Below, in pieces: positions 27,068-35,095 of a stretch of DNA of 64,000 nt. Within the stretch, counting starts at the first letter, position 1, and every line of letters begins with the position of its first letter. Location: assembly GCA_900555045.1 (NCBI GenBank), contig USJW01000003.1:18878-82877 (forward strand), read 5' to 3'. Both the position numbers and the translations under genes were made by a program. The notes beneath the pieces were generated by a model, which was given only the letters and a program-made list of their open reading frames with translations, ran no database searches and was not told where the DNA came from. Source of the DNA: an uncultured Clostridium sp. (lineage in GTDB: Bacteria > Bacillota > Clostridia > Lachnospirales > Lachnospiraceae).

Positions 27068-29449
27068 CTAATTGCTGCTCTCAATCGGTTTAAAAATCCG
27101 TGTCACCGCCGGGTCGAACATGGCCCGGGCCGCGTTCGCCTCCGCCACGGCCTCCTCGCAGAACTGCCGCTGGGAGTTGACGAGCACCTTGCCGCGCTTG
27201 TCCACCTTCTCGTAGGTGCCGTCGGGCATCAGAACATGGGCCTTCACGTTGTCCGCCAGCTCCACCTCCAGGATGTGGATCACCCTGGCCTTTAAGGCCT
27301 CGTCCTCCACGGGGAACATGATCTCCACGCGGCGGTCTAAGTTTCTCGGCATCCAGTCGGCGCTGCCCATGTAGAGCTCCGGGCTGCCGTCGTTGTAGAA
27401 GTAGAAGATCCGGCTGTGCTCCAGGAAATTTCCCACGATGGAGCGCACCGAGATGTTTTCGCTGAGCCCCGGCACTCCGGCCCGCAGGCAGCAGATTCCG
27501 CGGATCACCAGGTCCACCTTCACTCCCGCATACGATGCCTCGTAGAGGGCCGTGATGATCTCCTTGTCGCACAGGGAGTTCATCTTGGCCATGATGTGGG
27601 CCTCCCGGCCCGCGGCCGCGTTCTCCGTCTCCCGGCGGATCATCCGAAGGAAGCGTCCCCGCAGCCACAGAGGCGCCACACAGAGCCGGTTCCAGGCCAA
27701 CGGCTCAGAGTAGCCGGACAGCATGTTGAACACCGCCGTGGCGTCCTCGCCGATCTGGGGATTGCAGGTCAGGATGCCGCAGTCCGTGTAGAGCTTGGCG
27801 GTGGAATCGTTGTAGTTTCCGGTGCCCAGGTGGACGTAGCGGCGGATGCCGTCCTCCTCCATGCGCACCACCAGCGTGATCTTGCTGTGAGTCTTTAGGC
27901 CCACCAGGCCGTAGATCACGTGGCAGCCCGCCTTCTCCAGCTTCTTCGCCCAGTTGATGTTATTCTCCTCGTCAAAGCGGGCCTTTAGCTCCACGAGCAC
28001 CGACACCTGCTTGCCGTTGTCCGCCGCCTCGGCCAGGGCCGCCACGATGGGGGAGTTGCCGCTGACCCGGTACAGGGTCTGCTTGATGGCCAGCACCTCC
28101 GGATCCCTGGCCGCGCTGCGCACGAAGCGCACCACCGGGTCAAAGCTCTGGTAGGGGTGATGCAGCAGAATATCGCCCTTGCGGATGTTGGAGAAAATGT
28201 CGTCCTCGTTCATCAGCGCAGGGACCGGCTGCGGCGTGTAGCCCGGCGTCTTTAAGTGATCGAACCCGGGCAGGCCGTACATTTTCATCAAGAACGTCAG
28301 GTCTAAGGGACCGTTGATCTCAAAAATATCCTGGCTGTTTATGGAGAGCTCCCGCTTTAGAATCTTTAACAGCCGCTTGTCCACGTTGGCCTCGATCTCC
28401 AGCCGGATGGCCTCGCCCCACTGGCGCTTTTTCAGCTGCTTCTGGATCTCCTCCAGCAGGTCCACCGCCTCCTCCTCGTCGATGGTCAGATCGGCGTTTC
28501 GCATGATGCGGAAGGGGTGGGAGGCGATAATGTCGTAGTTTAAGAACAGGGCCGGCATGTTGCGCTCGATGACCTCCTCAAGGAGAATCACAACGCGCTG
28601 GATATTTCCCTCCTCGTCGGTCTCCTGGGGCAGCTCCACGATCCGCGGGATCACGGACGGCACCTGCACCATGGCAAAGTCCAGCTCCTCCTCCTCGCCG
28701 CTCTTCTTCTGCAGCAGCGCGGCGATGTTTAGCGTCTTGTTGCGGATCAGCGGGAACGGGCGGGACGAGTCGAAGGCCATAGGCGTGAGAACCGGGTACA
28801 CGTTCTGGTTAAAGTACCGGTCCACGTAGGCGGCCTCCGCCTCCGTCAGCTCCTCGTGCTCCGTGATGACCCGCAGCCCGTTCTGGCGCAGGGTGGGAAG
28901 CAGGGAGCGGTTGTAGGTGGAGTACTGAAGGTCCACCAGCTGATGGGTGCGGACCGCGATGGCGTCCAGCTGTTGGGTCGGCGTCATGCCCGCGATGTCC
29001 GGCTTCACATATTTGGCGTGAACCATATCCTTTAAGGAGGCCACGCGCACCATATAGAACTCGTCCAAGTTGGAGGCCGTGATGCTTAAGAATTTTAGGC
29101 GCTCAAATAATGGCAGGGACTTGTCCCTGGCCTCGCTGAGCACCCGGTAGTTGAACTCCAGCCAGCTGAGCTCACGGTTGACATAATTCTCAGGGACAGC
29201 ATCAAAATCCGGAAACTGGCGCTCGCCGAGAGTGCCCGACAGCTTCGTAGGCGGCTTTTTCGCCAAAGCGGCTTTCGCCGGGGACTTTTTCTCTGCGACA
29301 GCCTTGGCCGGGTTCTTCTTCTCCACGGCGTCCTTCGCCGGACTCTTCTTCTCCGGGACGTCCTTCGCCGGACTCTTCTCCTCCCCCGGCTTTCCCGCTG
29401 TCTTTATCTTGGAAGCCTTGGTACTCTTTGACTTTTCCGCGTCTGCCAT
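27068..29449 (-). CDS. ppk: Polyphosphate kinase 1 with decapeptide-repeat N-terminal tail
   Basis: Ppk1 polymerises ATP gamma-phosphate into polyphosphate and can run in reverse. The core starts near residue 85 (PENYVNRELSWLEFNYRVL) and contains the phosphohistidine motif VHLGTGNYNDSTAKLYTD, GLKTHSK and the second His region NFLEHSRIFYFYN. Core length (about 705) is normal. Ahead of it is an unusual tail of about 75 residues, five copies of a ten-residue Lys/Pro/Ala unit (EKKSPAKDxx). The ATG is preceded by GAGGAGGGTTTAAGCC and lies 3 bases after the ppx stop. The adjacent ppx-like gene makes a synthesis/degradation pair. Confidence 0.96.
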   Translation of the reverse strand: MADAEKSKSTKASKIKTAGKPGEEKSPAKDVPEKKSPAKDAVEKKNPAKAVAEKKSPAKAALAKKPPTKLSGTLGERQFPDFDAVPENYVNRELSWLEFNYRVLSEARDKSLPLFERLKFLSITASNLDEFYMVRVASLKDMVHAKYVKPDIAGMTPTQQLDAIAVRTHQLVDLQYSTYNRSLLPTLRQNGLRVITEHEELTEAEAAYVDRYFNQNVYPVLTPMAFDSSRPFPLIRNKTLNIAALLQKKSGEEEELDFAMVQVPSVIPRIVELPQETDEEGNIQRVVILLEEVIERNMPALFLNYDIIASHPFRIMRNADLTIDEEEAVDLLEEIQKQLKKRQWGEAIRLEIEANVDKRLLKILKRELSINSQDIFEINGPLDLTFLMKMYGLPGFDHLKTPGYTPQPVPALMNEDDIFSNIRKGDILLHHPYQSFDPVVRFVRSAARDPEVLAIKQTLYRVSGNSPIVAALAEAADNGKQVSVLVELKARFDEENNINWAKKLEKAGCHVIYGLVGLKTHSKITLVVRMEEDGIRRYVHLGTGNYNDSTAKLYTDCGILTCNPQIGEDATAVFNMLSGYSEPLAWNRLCVAPLWLRGRFLRMIRRETENAAAGREAHIMAKMNSLCDKEIITALYEASYAGVKVDLVIRGICCLRAGVPGLSENISVRSIVGNFLEHSRIFYFYNDGSPELYMGSADWMPRNLDRRVEIMFPVEDEALKARVIHILEVELADNVKAHVLMPDGTYEKVDKRGKVLVNSQRQFCEEAVAEANAARAMFDPAVTRIFKPIESSN
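29240..29389 (-). repeat. Five 30-bp tandem repeats coding for KKSPAK decapeptides
   Basis: Residues 21-70 of polyphosphate kinase are five in-frame ten-residue units (EEKSPAKD, EKKSPAKD, EKKNPAKA, EKKSPAKA, AKKPPTKL, each plus two residues). The copies differ at several bases, so they are not freshly duplicated. The sequence resembles histone H1-like basic tails, which bind nucleic acid or polyanions. Confidence 0.92.
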
Positions 29450-29452
29450 GGC

Positions 29453-31015
29453 TTAAACCCTCCTCTTCTGCTTTAACACAGGCCGTATACCGAATATCTC
29501 CTCGAAGAAATCCGCCTTCCGATCGAAGGACAGGGCCTCCAGGGCGATGTCGCCCTCATAGCCCGTGGTGATCACCAGCTGTCCGTCCCGAACGGTCATG
29601 CGGCAGTCGGCCAGCTTTCCCCGGTGGCTGCGGTCCATGGCGTTGGCCAGGCGCAAAATCGCCGTCAGCTTGGCGATCAGGATGGTCATCCCGCGCTCGT
29701 CCAGTTCCATGATCCCCTCCTGGTAGGTCCCCTCCAGGCGCACCTTGCCGTACTCAAAGTCCCTTATGTTGTAGCGGACCACGTTGGCGATGATCTCCCG
29801 CTCCAGGTGGCTTAACCCGATAATCTCCGTGGACATGATAATATTGTAGGAGCACTCGTTGGAGTTGCGCATACTGATGAACTTCCCGCAGGAGTGCAGG
29901 ATCACCGCGATCTGCAAAAGCAGGCGCTCCCGCCCGCCCAGCCCGTGGTACTTGCGCATACTGTCAAAAATTCCCAGCGCATACTCCTCCAACACCTGGC
30001 TGTGGCTGGCATGGCACTTGTAGCGCTTGGCCATGTTGCGCGAGGCGGCCAGTATGTCGTTCTCAAAGTTGTGGCTGAAGCGGACCAGCCGGTTGTCGTC
30101 CGCGTACTCGGCGGCGATTCCATCGCAGAGCCGGATTCCCGGAATCCAGAACATCTTCGCCCCGGTGATCTCGAGAATCCGCTTGTATACCACCACCGCG
30201 GGCATGAGCAGGGAGGCATACTCCGCGTTCACGCCGAACTTCTCCTCGATCTGATCCATAGTCAGCTTGTTAAACCGCTCATAAAACAGATTTAAAAGCG
30301 TCGCATCCACCTTGTCGCCCATGGGCTTTGTCTCCATCTGGCGCACCATATAGAGGATGTTCTCGCCGATGCCGATCAGGTTGGTGATCTCCCGGTCCTT
30401 CAGGTACATCTTGCGGAAGGTGAACAGCTCATTGTCCACCAGCTCCTCGATCTGCTCCCTGTGAGCCTTGGCGTTGGCCGGAATTCTGGCCAAGAGCTCC
30501 CGGATGCGCAGGGTGCCGAGGGACAGATTCTGGGTGGTCACCAGGGCGTCCTTGTCAAACAGGGAGATCTGGGCGCTGCCGAAGCCCACATCCACGATGG
30601 CCGTGCCCTCCTGGATAATCCGGTTGAACTCCACCGCCTTGGACGCGATGGCCTTGTAGCTGATAAAGCGCTGCTCCGAGTTGCTGATGATCCGCACCTT
30701 AAGGCCGGTGCGCACGCGGATCTGGTCCAGAATAATCTGGTTGTTTTTCGCCTCCCGCATGGCGCTGGTGGCGTACGCCCGGTAGCCCTTCACCTTGTAG
30801 GCCCTCATGGTCTGCGCAAAGTCCCCCAAGACCTGGCACATCTCGTCCACCAGGTCGTAGCTGATCTTGCCCTCGCTGTAGGTCTTTTTTCCTAAGGCGA
30901 TCACATGGCGGATGTGGTCCACCCGCCGGACGCCGGTCTTTTTGGATATCTCGTAGATGCCCAGCTCCAGCTCAAAGGATCCCACATCAATCGCCGCAAA
31001 TAATTCTACTGCCAC
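29453..31015 (-). CDS. ppx: Exopolyphosphatase-like Ppx/GppA phosphatase with HD-type C-terminal region
   Basis: The 520-residue protein has the sugar-kinase/actin-like fold: phosphate-1 loop FAAIDVGSFELELG, and VDVGFGSAQISLF where the family usually has a DIGGGSTE-like loop. The C-terminal half has an HD-like segment (LLLQIAVILHSCGKFIS, STEIIGLSHLEREIIANVVRYN), as in long Ppx proteins. It should hydrolyse polyphosphate or pppGpp, though the altered loop leaves catalysis open. The start is the GTG at 31015 after GGGAGGAATAAAA. The TTG at 31039 is less likely. It is followed at once by ppk. Confidence 0.9.
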   Translation of the reverse strand: MAVELFAAIDVGSFELELGIYEISKKTGVRRVDHIRHVIALGKKTYSEGKISYDLVDEMCQVLGDFAQTMRAYKVKGYRAYATSAMREAKNNQIILDQIRVRTGLKVRIISNSEQRFISYKAIASKAVEFNRIIQEGTAIVDVGFGSAQISLFDKDALVTTQNLSLGTLRIRELLARIPANAKAHREQIEELVDNELFTFRKMYLKDREITNLIGIGENILYMVRQMETKPMGDKVDATLLNLFYERFNKLTMDQIEEKFGVNAEYASLLMPAVVVYKRILEITGAKMFWIPGIRLCDGIAAEYADDNRLVRFSHNFENDILAASRNMAKRYKCHASHSQVLEEYALGIFDSMRKYHGLGGRERLLLQIAVILHSCGKFISMRNSNECSYNIIMSTEIIGLSHLEREIIANVVRYNIRDFEYGKVRLEGTYQEGIMELDERGMTILIAKLTAILRLANAMDRSHRGKLADCRMTVRDGQLVITTGYEGDIALEALSFDRKADFFEEIFGIRPVLKQKRRV

Positions 31016-31082
31016 TTTTATTCCTCCCCCTCCCGGCAAAATTCCGGCCGGGGCCTCTTATGTCCATCTCTGTATTTCGGAT

Positions 31083-32360
31083 CTACTCCACCAGCGTGCC
31101 TAACAGGTGGGTGATAAACTGGGACGCGGTGCGCCCGGACAGGCCGCCATGGCTCAGTTCCCACTTGTTGGCCTCCGCGTACAGCTGCTCCTCCGGCATG
31201 TTCACATGGTAGCGCTCCGCCAGAACCTTGACGATCCGCTGGAACTCGAACTTGTCCGGGGAACCGAAGTAGATGGTCACGCCGAAGCGGGCGGCCAGGG
31301 ACAGCTTCTCCTGGACGGTGTCGTTGCCGTGCAGCTCGTCGTCCAGCTCGCGCTTGTCGCTGAACTTCTCCCGGATCAGATGGCGGCGGTTGGACGTGGC
31401 GTAGATCAGCACGTTGCGGGGACGTTTCCCCAGGCCGCCCTCCAGGATTGCCTTCAAATATTTGTACTCCAGCTCATAGTCCTCAAAGGACAGGTCGTCC
31501 ATGTAGATGATGAACTTGTAGTTCCGGTCCTTGATCTGCTCCAGCACGTCGGAGAGCGCCTTGAACTGGTGCTTGTATACTTCAATGATGCGCAGCCCCC
31601 GGCTATAATATTCGTTGAGGATGGCCTTGACGCTGGAGGATTTGCCGGTGCCCGCGTCGCCGAACAGCAGCACGTTGTTGGCCTCCCGGCCGTTCACAAA
31701 GGCTTCCGTGTTCTCCACCAGCTTTTTCTTCTGCAGCTCATACCCCACAATGTCGTTTAGATACACGTGCTCCACGTTGATGATGGGGTCGATGACCACC
31801 TTCTGGCCCTCGTCATGCTCCACGATTCGAAACGCCTTATTGAGGCCGAATTTGCCCACGCCGAACTCCCGGTAGAAGTCCACCACCAGGCGCTGGAAGG
31901 CCTCGACGCTCTCCGCCTGCTCCAGCTGCACGGCCAGGTTCACAATCCGGTCGCGGATGCGCCGGTTGAACACCTTGCTGTCCGCCTGAGCCGGACGGTA
32001 CTCCGCCAGCATCTCCCACACAGGGCCGCTTAAGACCCGGATGTCCAGGTCAAACAGCTCCTTGAAAATGGAAAAGTCAGCCGCCGCCAAAAGGTCCAGG
32101 GATCCGCCCGCAGCCCCCCGGATCTCACAGGAGGTGCTGTAGGCGTTCTCATTGTTTGCCAGACAGAATGCCAAAAAGCAGTGCCACAGATTTCCCTCAA
32201 AGCCGTACTTCACAGCCAGCTCGATCAGCTGTCCGGCAAGCCCCGCCGCCTTGTGCGCATGGTCCTCACCGAGCGCAGGCTCCTTAAGCAGCTTCGCCAT
32301 GTCCTCAAACAGCTGCTGGTACTCCAGGTTTCTATAAATTACCAAATGCCTTGTGTCCAT
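31083..32360 (-). CDS. DUF815 family AAA-type ATPase
   Basis: The 425-residue protein has an N-terminal helical region (1-165) and an AAA-type ATPase domain of the DUF815 family: LNDIVGYELQKKKLVENTEAF, Walker A FGDAGTGKSSSVKAIL, Walker B FIIYMDDLSFE, and sensor-like VLIYATSNRRHLIREKFSD. The function of the family is not established. The ATG at 32360 has a GGGGA site eight bases upstream, so it is preferred over the one at 32369. It lies between pheA and the ppx-ppk pair in one direction, with short gaps. Confidence 0.9.
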   Translation of the reverse strand: MDTRHLVIYRNLEYQQLFEDMAKLLKEPALGEDHAHKAAGLAGQLIELAVKYGFEGNLWHCFLAFCLANNENAYSTSCEIRGAAGGSLDLLAAADFSIFKELFDLDIRVLSGPVWEMLAEYRPAQADSKVFNRRIRDRIVNLAVQLEQAESVEAFQRLVVDFYREFGVGKFGLNKAFRIVEHDEGQKVVIDPIINVEHVYLNDIVGYELQKKKLVENTEAFVNGREANNVLLFGDAGTGKSSSVKAILNEYYSRGLRIIEVYKHQFKALSDVLEQIKDRNYKFIIYMDDLSFEDYELEYKYLKAILEGGLGKRPRNVLIYATSNRRHLIREKFSDKRELDDELHGNDTVQEKLSLAARFGVTIYFGSPDKFEFQRIVKVLAERYHVNMPEEQLYAEANKWELSHGGLSGRTASQFITHLLGTLVE

Positions 32361-32378
32361 TGAAATCATCCCCTATCT

Positions 32379-33515
32379 CTAATAATTGCCCAGAATCCGC
32401 ATGCTGACGGCCTCCTGGGAGATCCCCAACAGCGCGTTCTGAACGGCCGCGTCGCTCAAGGAGCCCTCCACGTCCACGAAGAACCGGTACTCCCAGCTGC
32501 GCCCCTCGATGGGCCGCGACTCGATCATCAGCATGTTGATGTTGTTGAAGATAAAGTTGCCCAGCATGTTGTACAGGGAGCCGCTCTGGTGAAGGCCCTC
32601 GAAGCAGATGCTGACCTTCGACGCATCCCGCCGGTACACGGCCTCCCTGGAGAGGATGATAAACCGGGTGGTGTTGTTCTTGTTGTGGTTGATCCCCGGG
32701 GCCAGCACGTTGAGGCCGTAGAGCTTTCCCGCAATCTCGCTGGCCACCGCCGCCTGGCGGCAGTCCCCGTCCTGGGTGATCTTGCGCGCCGCGGCCGCCG
32801 TGTTCTCAAGGCTGATCTGCCGCCACTCCCGGTGCGCGTTTAAGTATTTGGAGCACTGCATCAGCGCCTGTGGGTGGGAGTAAACGCACTCCACGTCCTC
32901 CAGCTTCGCACCCGGCAGACCGAGCAGAGCGTGCTGCACCGCCAGCTGCGTCTCCGCCACAATGTAGTTATTGTGCTTCACCAGCAGGTCATAGTTGTCG
33001 CTGACCGCACCGGCGGAGGAATTCTCGATGGGCAACACCGCGTAATCCGCGCGGCCCTCCTCCACCTCCACCATGGCGTCCTCCATGCCCGGAACATGGT
33101 ACAGGGAGGCCTCGTCCCCGAAGAACTGCAGGGCCGCCCCGTGGCCGTAGGAGCCCTCCACGCCCTGGTAGACTACCCGCGCTCCGGCCGTTTGGATGGA
33201 ATCGATCTCCTTAAATCCCAGGTCCATCCCCTTGCCGTGGAGTGCCATCAGCTGGTACTGCCGCTTGCGGCTCACCGTCATCAGCTGGGAGAACAGCTCC
33301 CGCACCGCCTGGCTGTTAAATTCGCTGTGGGCCATGCCGCCCACGGTGTCAAGCTTCTGCCGCTCCCGCTCTCCGTCGTAAACGGCCTTGCCCACCTCCA
33401 TCTTGTACTCCGCCACGTCCGCGCAGATGCCCATGCGCTCCTCGAACAGGCGCACCAGCTGCGCGTCAATCACGTCCAGCTGGCCTCTCAACTCCAGTAA
33501 ATCCAAATTTTTCAT
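32379..33515 (-). CDS. pheA: Bifunctional chorismate mutase / prephenate dehydratase
   Basis: A 378-residue enzyme of phenylalanine synthesis. The AroQ-type chorismate mutase domain covers 1-90 (LRGQLDVIDAQLVRLFEERM, VSRKRQ). Prephenate dehydratase covers about 112-290, with YQGVEGSYGHGAA, PIENSSAGAVSDNYDLL and the catalytic TRF (283-285). The ACT regulatory domain (about 300-378) keeps GSLYNMLGNF and the phenylalanine-sensing ESRPI (332-336), so feedback inhibition is expected. The ATG at 33515 follows AAGAGGATT; the upstream extension to 33563 overlaps the plsC stop and is unlikely to be used. Confidence 0.97.
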   Translation of the reverse strand: MKNLDLLELRGQLDVIDAQLVRLFEERMGICADVAEYKMEVGKAVYDGERERQKLDTVGGMAHSEFNSQAVRELFSQLMTVSRKRQYQLMALHGKGMDLGFKEIDSIQTAGARVVYQGVEGSYGHGAALQFFGDEASLYHVPGMEDAMVEVEEGRADYAVLPIENSSAGAVSDNYDLLVKHNNYIVAETQLAVQHALLGLPGAKLEDVECVYSHPQALMQCSKYLNAHREWRQISLENTAAAARKITQDGDCRQAAVASEIAGKLYGLNVLAPGINHNKNNTTRFIILSREAVYRRDASKVSICFEGLHQSGSLYNMLGNFIFNNINMLMIESRPIEGRSWEYRFFVDVEGSLSDAAVQNALLGISQEAVSMRILGNY

Positions 33516-33543
33516 AATCCTCTTATCTCCATCCGTTTTTCGT

Positions 33544-34278
33544 CTATTCTGTCCGCATGTCATTTAACATGCCGATAATCACATCCCGCGTGTACGCGCC
33601 GGAAAACTTCCGCTTCGCCGGCTCCAGCTCCTTTAAGTAGATGGGCTCGCCGTAGCGGATCACCACATGGCTGGGCTTTATGAAGGGCAGATGCCGCTCA
33701 AAGACCTCCGCCGTTCCGGTGATGGCCACCGGAATCACCGAGCAGCCGCTCTTCTCCGCGATCTTTAAGCTTCCCTCGTGGAAGGGGAGCAGATCGGTCA
33801 AATCTCCGGCGTTTCGGGTCCCCTCCGGGAAAATCCAGATGGAGATCCCGGACTTCACCTTCTCGATGCCCTCCAGGATGGTCTTTAACCCCTCTTTGAT
33901 GTTGACCCGGTCCAGGAACAAACAGTTTACATAAGTCATCCAGGTGCTCAAGAGCGGAATCTTCTGCATCTCCTTCTTGGCCACAAAGCCGGTCAGCCCC
34001 GGAACCGTCACGTATCCGGTCAGAATGTCAAAGTAGCTGCGGTGGTTGCCCACGTAGAGCACGGCCCGGTCCCCCGGTATATTTTCCAGGCCCTGAACTG
34101 TGATTTTCACCCCAGCCAGCTTCAGGATGAACCGGAACACACTCTGCACAATCCGCAGGCTCCGGTTCTGCATTGCACTGCTGTCCCTCTTCCCCACAAG
34201 GGCCAGGATCCCCAGAAGGGGGATGCTGAAAATCAAGAACAGCACAACGGTCATCGCGACCAAAATAAAACGAAACAT
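33544..34278 (-). CDS. plsC: 1-acyl-sn-glycerol-3-phosphate acyltransferase (PlsC family)
   Basis: A 244-residue membrane enzyme that makes phosphatidic acid from lysophosphatidic acid. The catalytic H79-x4-D84 is in GNHRSYFDI, and the second motif FPEGTRNAG lies near 150. Two N-terminal hydrophobic segments (5-27 and 45-56) anchor it in the membrane. The ATG follows AAAAGGAGAATACC. Upstream lie three 61-bp tandem repeats, and pheA begins 28 bases after the stop. Confidence 0.94.
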   Translation of the reverse strand: MFRFILVAMTVVLFLIFSIPLLGILALVGKRDSSAMQNRSLRIVQSVFRFILKLAGVKITVQGLENIPGDRAVLYVGNHRSYFDILTGYVTVPGLTGFVAKKEMQKIPLLSTWMTYVNCLFLDRVNIKEGLKTILEGIEKVKSGISIWIFPEGTRNAGDLTDLLPFHEGSLKIAEKSGCSVIPVAITGTAEVFERHLPFIKPSHVVIRYGEPIYLKELEPAKRKFSGAYTRDVIIGMLNDMRTE

Positions 34279-34305
34279 GGTATTCTCCTTTTATGTACAT
34301 TTTCT

Positions 34306-34488
34306 CGGGAAGCCCGAACTCCGCTTCGCTGCGTTTGGGCAGCGGATAAATATCCACTCCGTGGAACGGGAAGCCCGAACTCCGCTCTGCTCCGTTTGGG
34401 CAGCGGATAACTATCCACTCCGTGGGACGGGAAGCCCGAACTCCGCTCTGCTGCGTTTGGGCGGCGGATAACTATCCACTTCGTGGAT
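34306..34488. repeat. Three tandem 61-bp structured repeats
   Basis: Copies at 34306-34366, 34367-34427 and 34428-34488 are about 90 percent identical. Each begins CGGGAAGCCCGAACTCCGCT and contains GCCCGAAC...GTTTGGGC, able to fold with G-T pairs, and CCACTCCGTGG, a short hairpin. They lie 28 bases before the plsC start and 22 bases from a terminator, in a stretch without genes. The three copies look like a recently amplified unit, with a role unknown. Confidence 0.95.
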
Positions 34489-34509
34489 ATTTATCCTTTA
34501 TTATATTAA

Positions 34510-34566
34510 AATAGCAGATCAAATACAATACCCAGAAACCAGGTTTTCGTATCATGATCTGCTATT
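34510..34566. terminator. Hairpin overlapping the stop of the CmpB-like gene
   Basis: AATAGCAGATCA (34510-34521) and TGATCTGCTATT (34555-34566) are perfect 12-base arms. The right arm is adjacent to the stop codon of the minus-strand gene, and an inner AAACC/GGTTT stem fills the loop. On the minus strand it is followed by TTTTAATA; on the plus strand by GTTTTTT. It is probably a terminator for the minus-strand gene. Confidence 0.8.
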
Positions 34567-35025
34567 GTTTTTTGTGATTTGTTCGAAGAGGAGGCCGGTT
34601 CCGAACCAGAGGGGGGCGAAGTTCAGGCGGATGACGCCGTCGATGTTGTCGGGCCAGCGGGAATAGTCCCAGGGACAGATCCCGGCGCCGGTGAGCCAGG
34701 TTCCGGTCACGTACTCTGCGATGAAGATGAGCACCATGTAGATTAGCCCGTGGCGGATCAGAAGGGCGGTGCGGCTGATGTGCTCCCGGGACGCCTCCTC
34801 AAAGCCCGGCAGGCCGCTCAGCCAGTTGTCCACCCACCTGCTGATAGGAACCAGGCACGCGCCCATGCCGTAGATCGGGAACATGATGAGGGAGGTTCTC
34901 CCCATAAGCCGCCAGTCGCCCATCATGATGGAATCCACGGAGGTGAACATCACCTCCAGGCACCATCCGGCAACCCCACAGCGAAAAAAATTGATCAGGA
35001 ATTGTTTTAAAGTCTGCGTTTTCAT
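34552..35025 (-). CDS. Small membrane protein, putative ABC-transporter type IV (CmpB) family
   Basis: The 157-residue protein has four to five membrane segments. GVAGWCLEV near the N-terminus, FPIYGMGACLVPI in the middle and CPWDYSRWPDNIDGVIRL match the conserved features of the Pfam family called putative ABC-transporter type IV (ABC_trans_CmpB). Despite the name, no transport role is proven. The ATG at 35025 and one at 35046 each have only a GAGGG-like site at short spacing, so the start is uncertain by seven residues. Confidence 0.75.
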   Translation of the reverse strand: MKTQTLKQFLINFFRCGVAGWCLEVMFTSVDSIMMGDWRLMGRTSLIMFPIYGMGACLVPISRWVDNWLSGLPGFEEASREHISRTALLIRHGLIYMVLIFIAEYVTGTWLTGAGICPWDYSRWPDNIDGVIRLNFAPLWFGTGLLFEQITKNNSRS

Positions 35026-35095
35026 ACCCTCTAGTATGAACCGCATGCCCTCGTTTTCATACGCCCGTTTTTCATTTCCAGAACTTCCCGTCCCT

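Noticed and set aside
34306..34488. The three 61-bp repeats as a CRISPR array.
   Set aside because: The copies are directly adjacent with no spacers of varying sequence, and no cas genes are near.
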